From: Phytoseiulus persimilis
Taxonomy: Eukaryota > Arthropoda > Arachnida > Mesostigmata > Phytoseiidae
Length of the DNA: 64,000 bases
Direction: 5' to 3'
NCBI GenBank assembly: GCA_037576195.1
Contig: CM075102.1
Span: forward strand, 41,412,745 to 41,476,744
Numbering within the stretch: the stretch's first letter is position 1; every line of letters begins with the position of its first letter. Shown here one piece after another: positions 1 to 11,435 of the stretch. A program made the translations under genes and the position numbers. A model generated the notes under the pieces. That model made no database searches, was not told the DNA's origin, and saw nothing but the letters and a program-made list of their open reading frames with translations.

Positions 1-1421
1 CCCGGACGCGGTGTGATATGGGGAGCGTGTGGTGGAAGAAGTGGGGCCCGTAGGGATTCGGCTAGAGAAACAGTGAGCAACTGGCAATCGTTGCAACCTC
101 GAACGGTCACACTATATTGGGAATGGTATGCCGTTCGAGTCGCTGGCGCTCTCAACGGGCTTAGGCTCTCCCGGGTCGGTTTCTCAGTGAACGGGGAGAA
201 GAAATTGGAGTCCAACTCCCAGTCAGAAAATGCTGCTTTCAAAAGCGCCTCCGCCTCGAGGAATAGACTCATATTCAAAGGATCGAGATGCTCGCATTCC
301 CGGATCTGCTCTGTAGAAGTCGCGGTCCCATGTAGTTGCAATGTCGGTTCCGCCGTTTTCGACCGAGAACTTTCAAGATCAAAAACTATACTGAATGAGA
401 GATTTCTTGAAATCGCAACTGAGTTTTCCTTCGAAGAGGAGGCGAGGCATCGTCACAGCATTTTCAGTGGAGGAGGCAGACGTCGATGATTCTCCACGTG
501 GACTCCTTCGGAGGCAGTGGCTGCGGTGCGAGGAGGAAAGGCCACTTTGCCAGTGGTGCGAGCATGAGATCAATCAGGAGACTGAAGCTCGCAGTTGTCT
601 CGATGGTGGCCATTTTCGGCTGATGTGAAACAACTACGTCGGGCATCATAGCACGGGGTTCGCGCTCTCGTATGGGATCTTTGAGTTCCATCCCCGAGAG
701 CCCACAGATATCGAGGTGACGAAAGATGTGAGCGGAGCCTTCCCAAGAACCATGGATGCTCCAAATTATCCGAATGTCTGGGTGAATGAGTAATTTCCTG
801 ATGATCAGCTGCATCCGTGATCGCCGACCGACGAATGTGGGCTCATTAGGGAACACACCGACTCGCCGACAGGGAGACAGAAGGACTTATAGAGAGGGTG
901 TTATTGTTCGAGATAGCGTTTGGGCTCGACGTCGTCGTCACTCATGACTCGGATTATCCATAGACATTCTGTTCACGGTAGTTCATGTGGAGTTTAGATT
1001 GAAATTTTCATCCACTCAAGGTGAGAAGAATTTTGGAGCCCCGCGATAGTTACGACTGCTCGATTCATCAGAGTTGCTCATCCCATCTGAGGGATCATCG
1101 GGTGCCTCGGTAGCGTCTGCACCATCTCAGCTTCAGTTTGGTTTCTTATCGCGGCTTGGTTTTTCCCTTCTACCGCTGGAGACTTATGGATTCGAAGGGT
1201 TGCTCTTCAGCAACCTTCCCTGGAGAAACACTCCGTTCTCTACTTTTCCAGGTTCGACACCGCCACGACATCAGAATGCAAATGTCGAGACAAAATGTAA
1301 TTTTGCGGCGTAGCCAGTTATTTTCTTCAGAATATTGTATGAACTCCAATGGGATTCGCATCTCGGACACAAATTTTCAGGTTTTGCTCGCGGCCTCCCT
1401 GCTTTCTGTATCCGCGTCACT
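1..1421. other. Left-edge stretch with no supported gene
   Basis: Several overlapping open frames occur on both strands (for example 130 codons on the minus strand at 464-856). None shows a recognisable domain or convincing flanking splice signals. Upstream exons or the promoter of the gene that starts near 1422 could lie here, but I cannot point to them. Confidence 0.4.
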
Positions 1422-1814
1422 ATGTTCTGCAAAGTGCTTCAAGTTCCTCGGATTCAGCAGCTGCATGTCACAAATCCACGACTTGGAGGAAGAATTTCCG
1501 TTCACGTCGGAATGGTAAGTTTTCTTTCCCACTCTACTGTTACCGTCAGGATGGATGAGATATAGTTCGATACTGTTACCGAACGAGACTGGTTTCCGAA
1601 GTTACATCATTTTCGAACCAAGCTTGAGGGGATGTCTGTGGACGTTGCCGAGCAACCCTTGCCCAAATTACCAGAAGCCTCTAGCGGACGGCTGAAGAAG
1701 TTCATGAACATGTTCGTATATGGGAAGGACACCCGGGTGCACCGCGTATTTTCGTTCGAGAAATCGCTGTCCACCTCGATGATTGATCCCTCCATGCATC
1801 GTATCGATTCCGAC
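1422..1814 (+). CDS. Two putative 5' exons of an unrecognised gene
   Basis: The first exon would run 1422-1514, starting at ATG and encoding 31 residues (begins MFCKVLQV), and it ends at a strong GTAAGT donor. An AG acceptor at 1621-1622 opens a second exon, 1623-1814, in the same phase, ending at GTAAAG. Together they give 95 residues, including a basic stretch RLKKFMNMFVYGKD. I do not recognise the protein. An acceptor at 1988-1989 can follow in phase 0, but that reading stops after 20 codons. The better-looking downstream exon is in a different phase, so this may be a separate short gene, a misread exon or a broken gene. Confidence 0.35.
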
Positions 1815-1989
1815 GTAAAGTTTTATTCTCCGATCGTGAACTCGGAGCGAGACGACTCATGTTTCACATCTCGAGCTCTGCAGCTGTTCGTCATCTTAGC
1901 CGAGCAGTTACATGTGTCAACTCGGAAATTTCCAGAGTTCATCTTACACGAACGGGAGTGCTCTGAAGGTTCTCTACTCTCCTTCCCAG

Positions 1990-2635
1990 GTTCTTCGTGA
2001 ACTTTTTCAAGCGAGCAAACATGATCAAGATGGTGAAACGCCGTTTCTTTGAAGTACGACTCGTTGAGATGTCGGTTAACTTCAACCGACCTCTCAGGGA
2101 AGCCAAGGATATCATTGAGCTCGATGAATTTTGGAAAACCGTCGGACAGGTTGTCGACTACATTGAGGGCGCTCGAGGAGACCCCGTCGAGCTGCTCTAC
2201 GACGAGAGAGTCAACCCGGTGTGAGTGAACTGCATTCGTTTCCCGCTCCGTATACGCACATCTATTGAAATTGGCGAGCGGTGCTTCCGCTCCAGAGAAT
2301 CTCAGAAGCACATGTATTTTCAGAACTTAGCCAACACAGTTTATGAGTCGGAATTCGATTCCAGGGATCTGCTCCGGAGTTTCAGGAGTCATAACGAGGA
2401 GATAGTTAACTTCGTCAGAGCTGCCGACGAGGGTGGAGCATTCACTGAAGATATCCGAGGTGAGATCGAACGACTGTGCAACTTGCTCAGAGCAGCCGGC
2501 AAAGCTCTGAACAATCTTCCCGAATTCACTGACTCGGCATTCTTCAAAATGATCGAGCAAAGCGCCTATAGAGACCCGAAAATCGCTGCCTTGGCTCCTT
2601 TTGTGGAACAGGCCATACCGACTACTCCTAAGTAA
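1990..2635 (+). CDS. Two putative 3' exons of an unrecognised helical protein
   Basis: Exon one runs from an acceptor at 1988-1989 to about 2218, and exon two runs from 2324 (after a TTTTCAG acceptor) to the TAA at 2633-2635. They join in phase 0 if the GTGTGA donor at 2219 is used. The better-looking GTGAGT two bases on would break the frame. The product is acidic and probably alpha-helical, with segments such as VVDYIEGARGDPVELLYDE and IRGEIERLCNLLRAAGKAL. No signal peptide or membrane segment is evident. If it is independent of the upstream exons, the first ATG in frame is at 2021. Family and function are unknown. The clean splice acceptor, long matched frames and amphipathic composition favour a real gene. 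Confidence 0.45.
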
Positions 2636-5554
2636 AGCCAGCCACGAATCGAGCCTAATGTATAAACCATGTATAAACTGAGCAAGTCATGTAGCGATTG
2701 GATCTCATTGGATGAGTGCTTGCGAAGATCAGGCGTGTGTCGGGACACGCGGTGAAATGGTGAAAAAAATATTTCGAGCCGTTCTCAACCATCTTGGGCA
2801 TCCGAGGTTCCGAAACGCAGGAGCAGGACTCCCAATCCTCTGGCACTCAAGAATATTCTACCGTGGAGAGAAACAGTGCAGTATTCCACGGAGGGGGACA
2901 AATGCCGAGAATTATTCCTGCCGAACAAGTAATTTTTCGACCCTCGGGAAGACGGGCCAATGTACAGGAAACTAATAGCCGCTGGTGCGTCCACTCTTGA
3001 CCGATCTCGGGGCGAGCATTTGTTTGGAACGACAGAAAGGGGGAATTTTTGCCTCATTCCTGAATGGCAACCCGAGTAGTTCCGGAAATCTCTCTAGCGA
3101 AACCATCATCCTGTTTGCTCCTTAAATTCCCACATCCGCTCCGTTAGAAGCCGCGGTAATGATCCAATCTCAAACCAGATGTTGCGCCCTTCAACTCACT
3201 CGCCGAGATATTCCTCACAACTTCACGTAATGACTTCAGAAACCTCTGACCCATCGAGTGCGGAAAACTGAACTTCTTGCGAGAGACTGCCCGCAATCTC
3301 GATACTCCGCATTCTCCTTTACCTTTTGAAATGCGACACCAGTTTCAAAACAGCTATGTCCACGGTACGTTTGTGGTGCATGGTTGAGTATCCTCCGTTC
3401 AGGTATTCATGGGAAGGAAGTTCAAGTTCCGCCAGACAAGGGTCCTTCCGCGATTATGAAATATTAAACGTAACCTCTCCGGCGCTGAAAAGAACTCAAG
3501 CCCAGATGGTCCCTCCATTCAACTGCGCGTCCCCAGGTCAAACGAAGGCGGATGTTAAAGTATCGCTCGAGAAGAAGCGGACACCGATTGTAAAATTCAC
3601 AGACTCTGCGCTGTACGAACGAGGCGAGGAAGTTCCTGGTGAGGTCGCCGGTGATGCGGAAGCCAACATGGCCGTACAGGTCACGGAGGAAGATGATGCA
3701 AGTTGACAGTTTCCACGCGCCCTCTCCAGTCCTGGGAGCCTGTCTCAAGCAGTGGCGTCACAGCTACTTTTGACGATACAAGTGTCATGGAAATGAACTA
3801 CATTGAGCCGGATTACAGCTCGCGAATTCGCCAATCAAACCGCGTGCTGTGAATTACTCCAGGAAAATAACAAGGGCGGAAATATGGAAAGATTTTCACC
3901 AAATTATATGATTGCAGATAGATAGTCTGATGAAGATTGAGGTGCTACAAGGCTATGTTTCGTTGTTCCGCGCCTGCAAAGGCAAACCATGGGAGAACAA
4001 AGGAATGGCAATTTTCGAACCCCCACGGCTGAGAGTTTATAGACATCACTGAGAGCCTAAGGCCACTCGATCTCTCTCAGCGAACAGAACTTCATCCACC
4101 ACAGCCGGGGCCGTGCCCAGCTTTCTTTTTGAAGGGGGGGGGGGGGGGCAAAGTTCTGATGATGATGATCGTCGCGAGCTTTTCATGACACGATCAACAT
4201 GGCTTCCAAACCTGTGAAGGTTTCCCTGATAACAGTGAATCTTTGCGGAACAATTTCATCCATCGAAGTCGAATTCAAACCACCCTTCCCACTATTATGC
4301 AGGACTGTTGGGGGGGGGGGAGACATGCCCTGCGAAATCTCGAATACGTGTTGGGATTACAGAATCTCAGTTTCTGAGCTAGTGATTACCAGAGTCGGAG
4401 GCTGGCCTTGATTGGGGTCGATCGATTCCCATGCTCTTCCAGAAGAACGGGGGTTCTGTCTCACTTGAATTGACTTTCTCGGAGCCTCCCTTTCCTGATT
4501 TATCCTGGCTAACAAAGCTGTGAGAATCCGAATTTCAGTCTAGTTTTTCGACTTCATTGTGAAGTGGCCCTCTCTAATCGCTCTCGATTGTGATCTGCCT
4601 TCGACAAATGACATCTAACGGCGCCTCGCGAGACTTTAGGCAGGCGGAGGGACACTTGAACTTCTGCATACACGACGGTGCCCCAACGATGCATGGCTTA
4701 CGACTTTCGGCGAGAATCGGGGTGTCAAACTCCGCATAACTTTGGAACCCAAAGAAGATCGATGATTATTCGCAGTTTACTGGCTCCACGCATGTGAGAT
4801 GAGCTTGTCGGAGGCTCGAATGTCTCGGGCTAGCCCCGAATCCTGCCCTCACTTTCAGAGGTTCCATTCGTGTTCGGATTCGGTTCCCCGATCCTGTCCC
4901 TCACCATCGACGTGATTTGAGTGGTCCCTCAGACGTGACAATAATCATATCCTGCAAGATATCGGGGGAACATCGTGGAACACTGTGTGGCTTCCTCAGA
5001 TAGTTTTTCCTCACACGGGTTGCTCTTGCTCGTATCGCATCGGTGTAGCAGCGCCTCCTTCCAGCAAAACATTGAGATCGGCTCTGTGTGCTAGGCGCAA
5101 ATCACATGACAAATGGAACACATTGACTGATCGAATTTCTTCCGTCAGCTGGAGACCTTCCCGGAATGCAGGCAGACTTTGGGCACTACGGAGCCGGATC
5201 TCCCCGTCGTTCCGATGCCAGCCGGGGGCTCCTCCGGTACCCGACTAAACAGAGTTGGAACTAAAGAAACCATCACATGTGCGAGTGACTGCGTGCCACA
5301 CGCGGATCTGTACGTGCCTTGCGGGATATCTCGTCGTGAGATATCATCAATCTCAGAGAGGGAAAGAACACCGGACCAACTGAGAGCCGCTGCCGTGACG
5401 TTCCCTCGTCTGCTCAGGTGGCGCCGATGTGCTGTCAATGACACAGTGAAATTGCGCTTGCGCCGGATTGACGAACTGTGTCGGGCAGGGTTTGCACCGA
5501 ATCTTCTTGGGCTTGAGTGGTTTGCAACGGTGGAGCAGCAAAGTGCAGGCGAGA
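2636..5554. other. Intergenic stretch before PSMD1, no supported gene
   Basis: No recognisable coding exon was found. A 126-codon open frame at 3326-3706 has an acidic tail but no known domain and no clear splice context. Two runs of G lie at 4134-4148 (15 G) and 4310-4320 (11 G). The PSMD1 promoter and 5' UTR must lie toward the right end. The frame upstream of the PSMD1 start stays open for 29 codons (back to 5468) without a stop, which by itself does not support an earlier start. Confidence 0.4.
4134..4320 (+). repeat. Paired homopolymeric G runs
   Basis: Fifteen consecutive G at 4134-4148 and eleven at 4310-4320. A third run of twelve G lies at 60616-60627. These are simple-sequence tracts that could form G-quadruplexes or be assembly-sensitive in length. 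No gene is attached to them. Confidence 0.8.
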
Positions 5555-8500
5555 ATGGAGACGGAAAGGTTGCACCTGACCTCTGCCACGGGTATAATGG
5601 CCCTGCTGGATGAGGACCAGACGGAACTGAAGATATTCGCTCTCAGAAAACTCGATCTGGTCGTTGATGTATTCTGGTCCGAGATTGCGGAGACAGTCGA
5701 GAACATCGAGATCCTCTTCGAGGACTCGAGGTTCCCCGAACGGAAGCTCGCGGCCCTCGTGGCCTCCAAAGTTTACTACCATCTAGGAGGTTACAAAGAT
5801 TCACTGATGTACGCTCTACATGCCGGCGACCTGTTCGACATCAACTCGAAAAGTGAGTTCGTGCAAACCATTGTGTCGAAAGCAATCGACGACTACACCA
5901 CCTTGCGTCAGGAAATCTGTGACCGAAAGCCGGTGAAGCCGGTCGTCATCGATCCCCAGCTCGAAGCGATAGTCAATCGAATGTTCGACCGATGCATCGA
6001 GGACGGTCAACACAGACAGGCGATCGGAATCGCGCTGGAAACGCGGCGAATGGACGTTTTCGAGAGAGCGGTCCGACACTCACGCGACTGGGAGAGCCTT
6101 CTGCAGTACAGTCTGCGAATTGCGATGACCCTCACCAAAAACCGAGCCTTCCGGGACAAGATCCTACGAGTCCTCGTCACTCTGTACCAAGACCTCAGAA
6201 CACCCGATTACATCAACATGATCCAGTGTCTCATTTCGTTGGATGATGCCGCGGGCGCAGCACAGATTCTACAGAAGCTGGTCCGCGGATCGAAGGCAAA
6301 CCAGCTGATGGCCTACCAGGTCAGCTTCGATCTTTACGAATCCGCGATCCAACGGTTCTTGATGAGAGTGATCGCGGCACTCCGAGCGGCCGTTTCTCCG
6401 AAAGCGGGTGAGTGGAAAATGAGCGAAGCGCCCCTGCATCGAACAGCAGCTGATTTTTGGATGGTTTGTCTTTTCTGTTAGCGCTAAAATCTGTCCTCGA
6501 TCCGTACGCAGGAACTTCACGGTCAGGAGACTTGGAAGACGAGCTAGTTGCGAAACCAGGAGAGCTGCAGAAATCCGGGGACGAGCAAATCGACAAATTA
6601 ATCCAGATTCTCTCCGGCGAAATCACGATCGAGCTCACACTCCAGTTCCTGATCCGCTCCAACAACTCCGATCTCCTGATCCTCAAGCGGAATAAGGATT
6701 CGATCCGAAACATGATTTGTCTCGCTGCTACCGTGATCGCCAATGGTTTGATGCACTGCGGGACAACGTCCGACGTCTTCCTCCGAGAAAACCTCGACTG
6801 GCTTGCGCGAGCCACAAACTGGGCCAAGTTCACAGCGGTTTCCTCGCTCGGAGTCATTCACAAAGGACACGAGAAGGACTCCCTCAAGCTCCTGGGCCCC
6901 TATTTCCCCAAGGAGAACATTGCCACGTCTGGCTTCATGGGGGGCGGAGCCCTGTACGCTCTCGGATTGATCCACGCCCACCACGGGGGTGCCGCCACCG
7001 AGTTTCTGATCAAGCACCTCAAGGAGGCTTCAAATGAAGTCATACGTCACGGAGGGTGTCTGGGCCTCGGCCTAGCTGCCATGTGCACGCATCGCGAAGA
7101 CATTTACAATCTGCTGAAGGCCAACTTGTACTCAGACGACGCCGTGACCGGAGAAGCGGCGGGAATAGCCATGGGTCTCGTCATGCTGGGCTCAGGGAAG
7201 CCTCAAGTGATCGACGACATGGTTGCCTACGCGAAGGACACGCAACACGAGAAAATCCTCCGCGGTCTCGCCGTCGGCATCGCTTTCCTCGTCGTCGGTC
7301 GTATGGAAGGCGCCGACGAACTCATCGAAGTTCTCGCAAACGACAAGGATCCGCTCCTGAGGAGATCCGCCATGCACTCGATCGCCATGGCGTATTGTGG
7401 CACCGAGAACAGCGCCTCGATCAAGAAGCTGCTGCACTTCGCTGTTTCCGACGTCAACGACGACGTGCGACGGGCTGCGGTTGAAGCCCTGGGCTTCCTA
7501 TTGATTCGCACCCCGGAGCAGTGCCCAAGTGTTGTTTCTCTGCTCTCGGAGAGTTTCAACCCTCATGTGCGGTACGGATCCGCGATGGCTCTCGGCATTT
7601 CGTGCGCTGGAACTGGCAACAAGGATGCACTCGCACTCCTCGAGCCAATGACCAACGATCCCCTCACCTTCATCCGTCAAGGGGCCATGATCGCCTCGGC
7701 GCTCGTGCTCGTCCAGCAAAGTGAGGCTGTCTGTCCGAAAATGAAGGAGATGCGAGCCCTCTACAAGAAAGTCATTCTAGACAAACGCGAAGACGTCATG
7801 GCGAAGTTCGGTGCGATCCTCGCTGAGGGCATCATCGATGCGGGAGGTCGCAATGTCACCGCAGGTCTCCTTTCTCGAACCGGTCACGTGAACTACCCCG
7901 GCGCGGTCGGCATGCTTGGTTTCACCCAGTTCTGGTACTGGTTCCCCATGGCCCACTTCTTGTCGCTGGCTTTCACACCCTCCTGCGTGATCGGATTGAA
8001 TTGGCAATTGGCCATGCCCCAAATCGAGTATCGCTCCAACGTGAAGCCATCCGTCTACGCCTACCCGCCTCCTCTCGAAGTGAAGAAAGAGAGAGAGCGG
8101 GAGAAGGTCACCACCGCGGTACTTTCTACTACGGCGAAGGCCGCAGCTAAGAAGAAGAAGAAAGAGAAGGAGAAGGAACAGGACAAAATGGACGTGGACG
8201 ACACTCCAGTGAAATCTAAGGAAGATACAGAGGCCAAGGCTGGAGAGGCGCTTGAAGTCAGGGAGAAGGAGGAGGCTGCCGCGAAGAACGAGGAGGCTGA
8301 TGCAAAGACGGAGGCGGCAGACGCAAAGAAGAAGGCGGCTGACGCAAATAAGGAGGAGGCTGAGACAAAGAAAGAGGGGGCTGACGCGAAGAAGGAGGGG
8401 GCTGACGCGAAGAAGGAGGGGGCTGACGCGAAGAAGGGGGAGGCTGATGCAAAGAAGAAGAAGTCAGAGGCAAAGAAGCAGGGAGAGAAGAAATCTGAGC

Positions 8501-8745
8501 TGAACTATGAGATACTCTGCAACCCCGCGCGAGTTGTCCGACCGCAGTTGAAGACGATACGGATGCAAGAGGGATCGAGGTATCGGCCGTTGAAGGATCT
8601 TACAATCGGTGGCATTGTTCTCATGGATGATAGCCAGACTGAAGAACCAGAGCAACTCGTGGAGCCTGTGAGCGCCGGGGGCCTGACGGTGGCTCCCGAA
8701 GAACGAGAAGCCGAGCCCCCAGAACCTTTCGAATACGACCCATGA
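5555..8745 (+). CDS. PSMD1: 26S proteasome non-ATPase regulatory subunit 1 (Rpn2/PSMD1)
   Basis: Rpn2 is the large scaffold of the 19S base. It binds the ATPase ring and helps position ubiquitin receptors and the deubiquitinase Rpn11. Two exons, 5555-6407 and 6482-8745, are split by a 74-bp GTGAGT...TTAG intron and join exactly in frame to 1038 aa. The protein matches animal PSMD1 end to end: N-terminal helices ([21 protein letters not shown]), the central proteasome/cyclosome repeats ([44 protein letters not shown]) and the C-terminal block ending PPEPFEYDP. The ATG at 5555 is chosen because [13 protein letters not shown] aligns with the conserved N terminus. At 1038 aa it is longer than the human protein (953 aa), mainly through a seven-residue tandem repeat at about residues 882-944. 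Identification is secure. Confidence 0.97.
8272..8460 (+). repeat. Nine 21-bp tandem repeats coding a KEKE-like tract in PSMD1
   Basis: Nine consecutive imperfect 21-bp units each encode seven residues of the type (E/G)A(D/E)AKK(E/K). A tenth, degenerate unit follows to about 8481. Three of the inner units are almost identical, which suggests recent slippage or unequal exchange. The tract lies where animal PSMD1 proteins carry a charged Lys/Glu-rich (KEKE) linker, so it enlarges an existing flexible region and adds no new domain. Confidence 0.9.
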
Positions 8746-11046
8746 TCTGAAATTCCGTTCGTTGCGAGGGAAAACTATTCATGCAGCCCTAAACACGCGG
8801 AATCGGGGTTCTGAAGACATCTGGACCGTGCAAGGGCTGCTAGTTTCTGTAATCTGGACGGATATTTTAGTCGGAAAGATTCTCTACGATGATCCAATGA
8901 AGATCATGATTAAAAACTGTTTTTCAAAATCAATGGTTTTCTTTGCTTAGATTGCTCATGTTCAGGAGTGTTACGCGAGGGCTTTTCACGGCAGCCTGGG
9001 CAGAAACTTCTCCCTATGGATCGCTCTGTCCTGAATCGCGACCAATCTTCCCGTCGTAACCGCGGCTACATTGACTGTGTCGGAGCCACCGTGACCGAGC
9101 CGTTCTTTGGCTGAATTTTGAGTAATACCAATCTTCTCAACCTCCTCTCCGTATCTTGAATATGTTTACCGCCTGCTGAACGAGGAAGTTTGCGTTTCGA
9201 CACCCGCCTTCATCTTCGTTTTCGAATATTGTTCCGAGCGCTGCTGATAAGATTGATCATAACTATAACGAGAATCATGCGTGTACTGACCGGATAAACG
9301 AGTTCCCAAATAAATTAATCGCTTGCGAGAGCAACCGGCTCCCTGGAACACGGACGCCGTGACTCGTTCCCTCCTCTACTCGCTATCAAACCCTCTTTCA
9401 ACCACGGGACTCCCGTATCGAGACTCGATAGCTGCGGCTATCCTTGCTCGAAGAGTAACTGAAACACCTTTGTTATTCGGCGAGGGTTTCTAGCTGGAGT
9501 CAGTCCTCCCGATTCATCGGATCATTCTCACCAAGATCATCTGTATCTCGGGCTGTATTGATCGGAGAGTCGATTCCAATTTATTCTGCCTTCGGAAATG
9601 AACTCCGTGACCGTACCCAGCCTGGGGACAGCGGCCACGACTGCCGTTCCATGCGAACTCAACGTGCTCTAGAGTAGATCACATCCCAGGTGGCCTGAAG
9701 CAATCGAAAATTCTCCCAGGCTCCTCGGGGGTCGATCCGTTCATAGCGGAGTTCCGAGGTGATCCTCAAGATTCGATGCGCTGGCTCGTGTGTTTCCAGC
9801 TGTAATGGATGAAATAGTCGACTTTTCGGACTGGTTTCCGACCGAATGTATCGAATGCAACAAATAACAGCGCTCGTCAGGTTTCTCGATCGAGATCCCT
9901 CTCAGATAATAGACCATCAGCCTCAGCGATCCAGCCAGTGCGGAAGCAACTCGAGAGGAAACGAGTGGGGAACTTGAGAATCCACTTGTTCTCCTATGGC
10001 CTATGACTGACGCACTCGTGAGAAGATCCCGTTCCACCCAACTCCGAGCGAATCATTCTATTATCAGCTGTGTTCGACTAATTTGAACATTTATGTTTTG
10101 ACTGGCAGCTCACATGATTTCCCGTATCGCATCCTGATTCTCTCGGGGCAATCGCTATTTGAGGACACTTTCAAGGTGAACATTCATGTGCAAACGATAT
10201 GGTTCATTTGAAGAATGGGAGATCTGGTTTCGCGCAAACAAAAATGTTATTACCCGTTCCACAAGACTTCCGAGACTTCGGGACGTTTCGGAGAATCTGG
10301 GGTCGGATCGGAACTCGGCTTAATGGCAAGTAGTGTCACACCCGCGTACTTGGAGGGTCCCCGGTGGCCATGCCCCCTCCCAAGAGATGAGGAAATGGAA
10401 TCGGCGGCTCCCTCATCTGACATCGTCATTTACGGGACACAACCATCTCAGCCGACCTCCGAGAGTCACATTCAGGTGCTCACACTCTCGAGCGCACAAT
10501 TTTCCACTCAAAGCTCCGGTTTGCGAAATTGCAGGAGGGTAAGGTTTCCGAAAGAATGTTCCTACCAGCTGAGAATGTTTCAATTCAGTCGTTTGCTATC
10601 TCAAAACATAATTGCCGCATCTCGTCACAGAAGGGAAGTGGGAATCTTTCTTCTAAGCAAACCGCGTGGTCTTTTGCGTGAGTGCTCATTGGCCCTCTCC
10701 CTCCACGTGTCGTCATCCTGCCTCCTCTCGCCTATCGACAGCATGAGAACGGGCAAGAAACAATCGCAAACACGGTATCGGACGCTTTTCGGAAAACTTA
10801 CAATCTAGGAAATCTGCAGCTTGAATCGATCGCTGGTCATGGGAGAAATCCGTTTCGAGGACCTGACGGCTACATCGCAGACTCCCTCCTAAATGTCAAG
10901 ACCGGAGCGATGATTTGAGCAAACAATGATTCCAAGCTCACATCGTCCGAAATCAACCCCTAGTTGATCCCTACAGGTTGTCTGATACACCTCCAGAAGA
11001 TCCATTTCTCAATGTGATAGATCGAGCGTTCCCCACTCGTCAGCGT
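8746..11046. other. PSMD1 3' flank and intergenic stretch
   Basis: Possible polyadenylation signals for PSMD1 are ATTAAA at 8909-8914 and AATAAA at 9309-9314. The rest holds no recognisable gene. A 197-codon open frame at 10215-10808 begins with ATG but has no known domain and a composition typical of chance frames, so I do not call it. Confidence 0.45.
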
Positions 11047-11130
11047 GTCAGGATGGCCGAGCGGTCTAAGGCGCTGCGTTCAGGTCGCAGTCCGGTCTTC
11101 CGGGCGTGGGTTCGAATCCCACTTCTGACA
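11047..11130 (+). tRNA. tRNA-Leu (anticodon CAG)
   Basis: This is an 84-nt tRNA with a long variable arm, as expected for leucine. The acceptor stem pairs GTCAGGA with TTCTGAC (one G-T pair). The A box is TGGCCGAGCGG (about 11054-11064) and the B box GGTTCGAATCC (about 11109-11119). The anticodon loop TTCAGGT holds CAG between the paired arms GCTGCG and CGCAGT. There is no intron and the 3' CCA is not encoded. A run of seven T at 11135-11141 is the expected RNA polymerase III terminator. The sequence closely matches animal tRNA-Leu(CAG). Its 3' half is complementary to the primer-binding site of the retrotransposon 8.8 kb to the right. Confidence 0.97.
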
Positions 11131-11356
11131 GGAATTTTTTTCAGAACTTCATTGATTTTCAACGGAATCTGCCCATACGGTGTTCTCTCCGATGAGACTC
11201 GAACAACTTCGACTGGAAAACGACCGAAATGACCAAAGTTTCAACGATCACTCGGAAGAAATTTCCGGGATGATCTTGTTACCCGAACGATGTACGCAGG
11301 ATGACTCCTTGCGCGGTGGGAACAAAAGTCTGACATCGATCGTAAAAGCGAACATA

Positions 11357-11362
11357 TTTATT
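11357..11362 (-). promoter_or_regulatory. Polyadenylation signal of RabGGTA
   Basis: On the minus strand this reads AATAAA, about 75 nt beyond the RabGGTA stop codon, so the gene has a short 3' UTR that ends before the tRNA on the other strand. Confidence 0.6.
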
Positions 11363-11435
11363 GTATTCCCTCGGAGAACTGTCGAACGGCGTCCAAGGAT
11401 CCTGTGAACTATTCCTCCAACTGCAGCCTTGATTC

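Noticed and set aside
1823-2311. A 162-codon minus-strand open frame
   Set aside because: It mirrors the plus-strand exon at 1990-2218, which has splice signals and better protein-like composition.
8258-8473. Minus-strand Pro/Ser/Gln-rich frame and plus-strand Arg-rich frame over the PSMD1 repeat
   Set aside because: Both are frame shadows of the 21-bp repeat inside the secure PSMD1 coding sequence.
10215-10808. A 197-codon ATG-initiated frame near the tRNA
   Set aside because: No recognisable domain, no splice or promoter context and a composition consistent with random sequence at this GC content.
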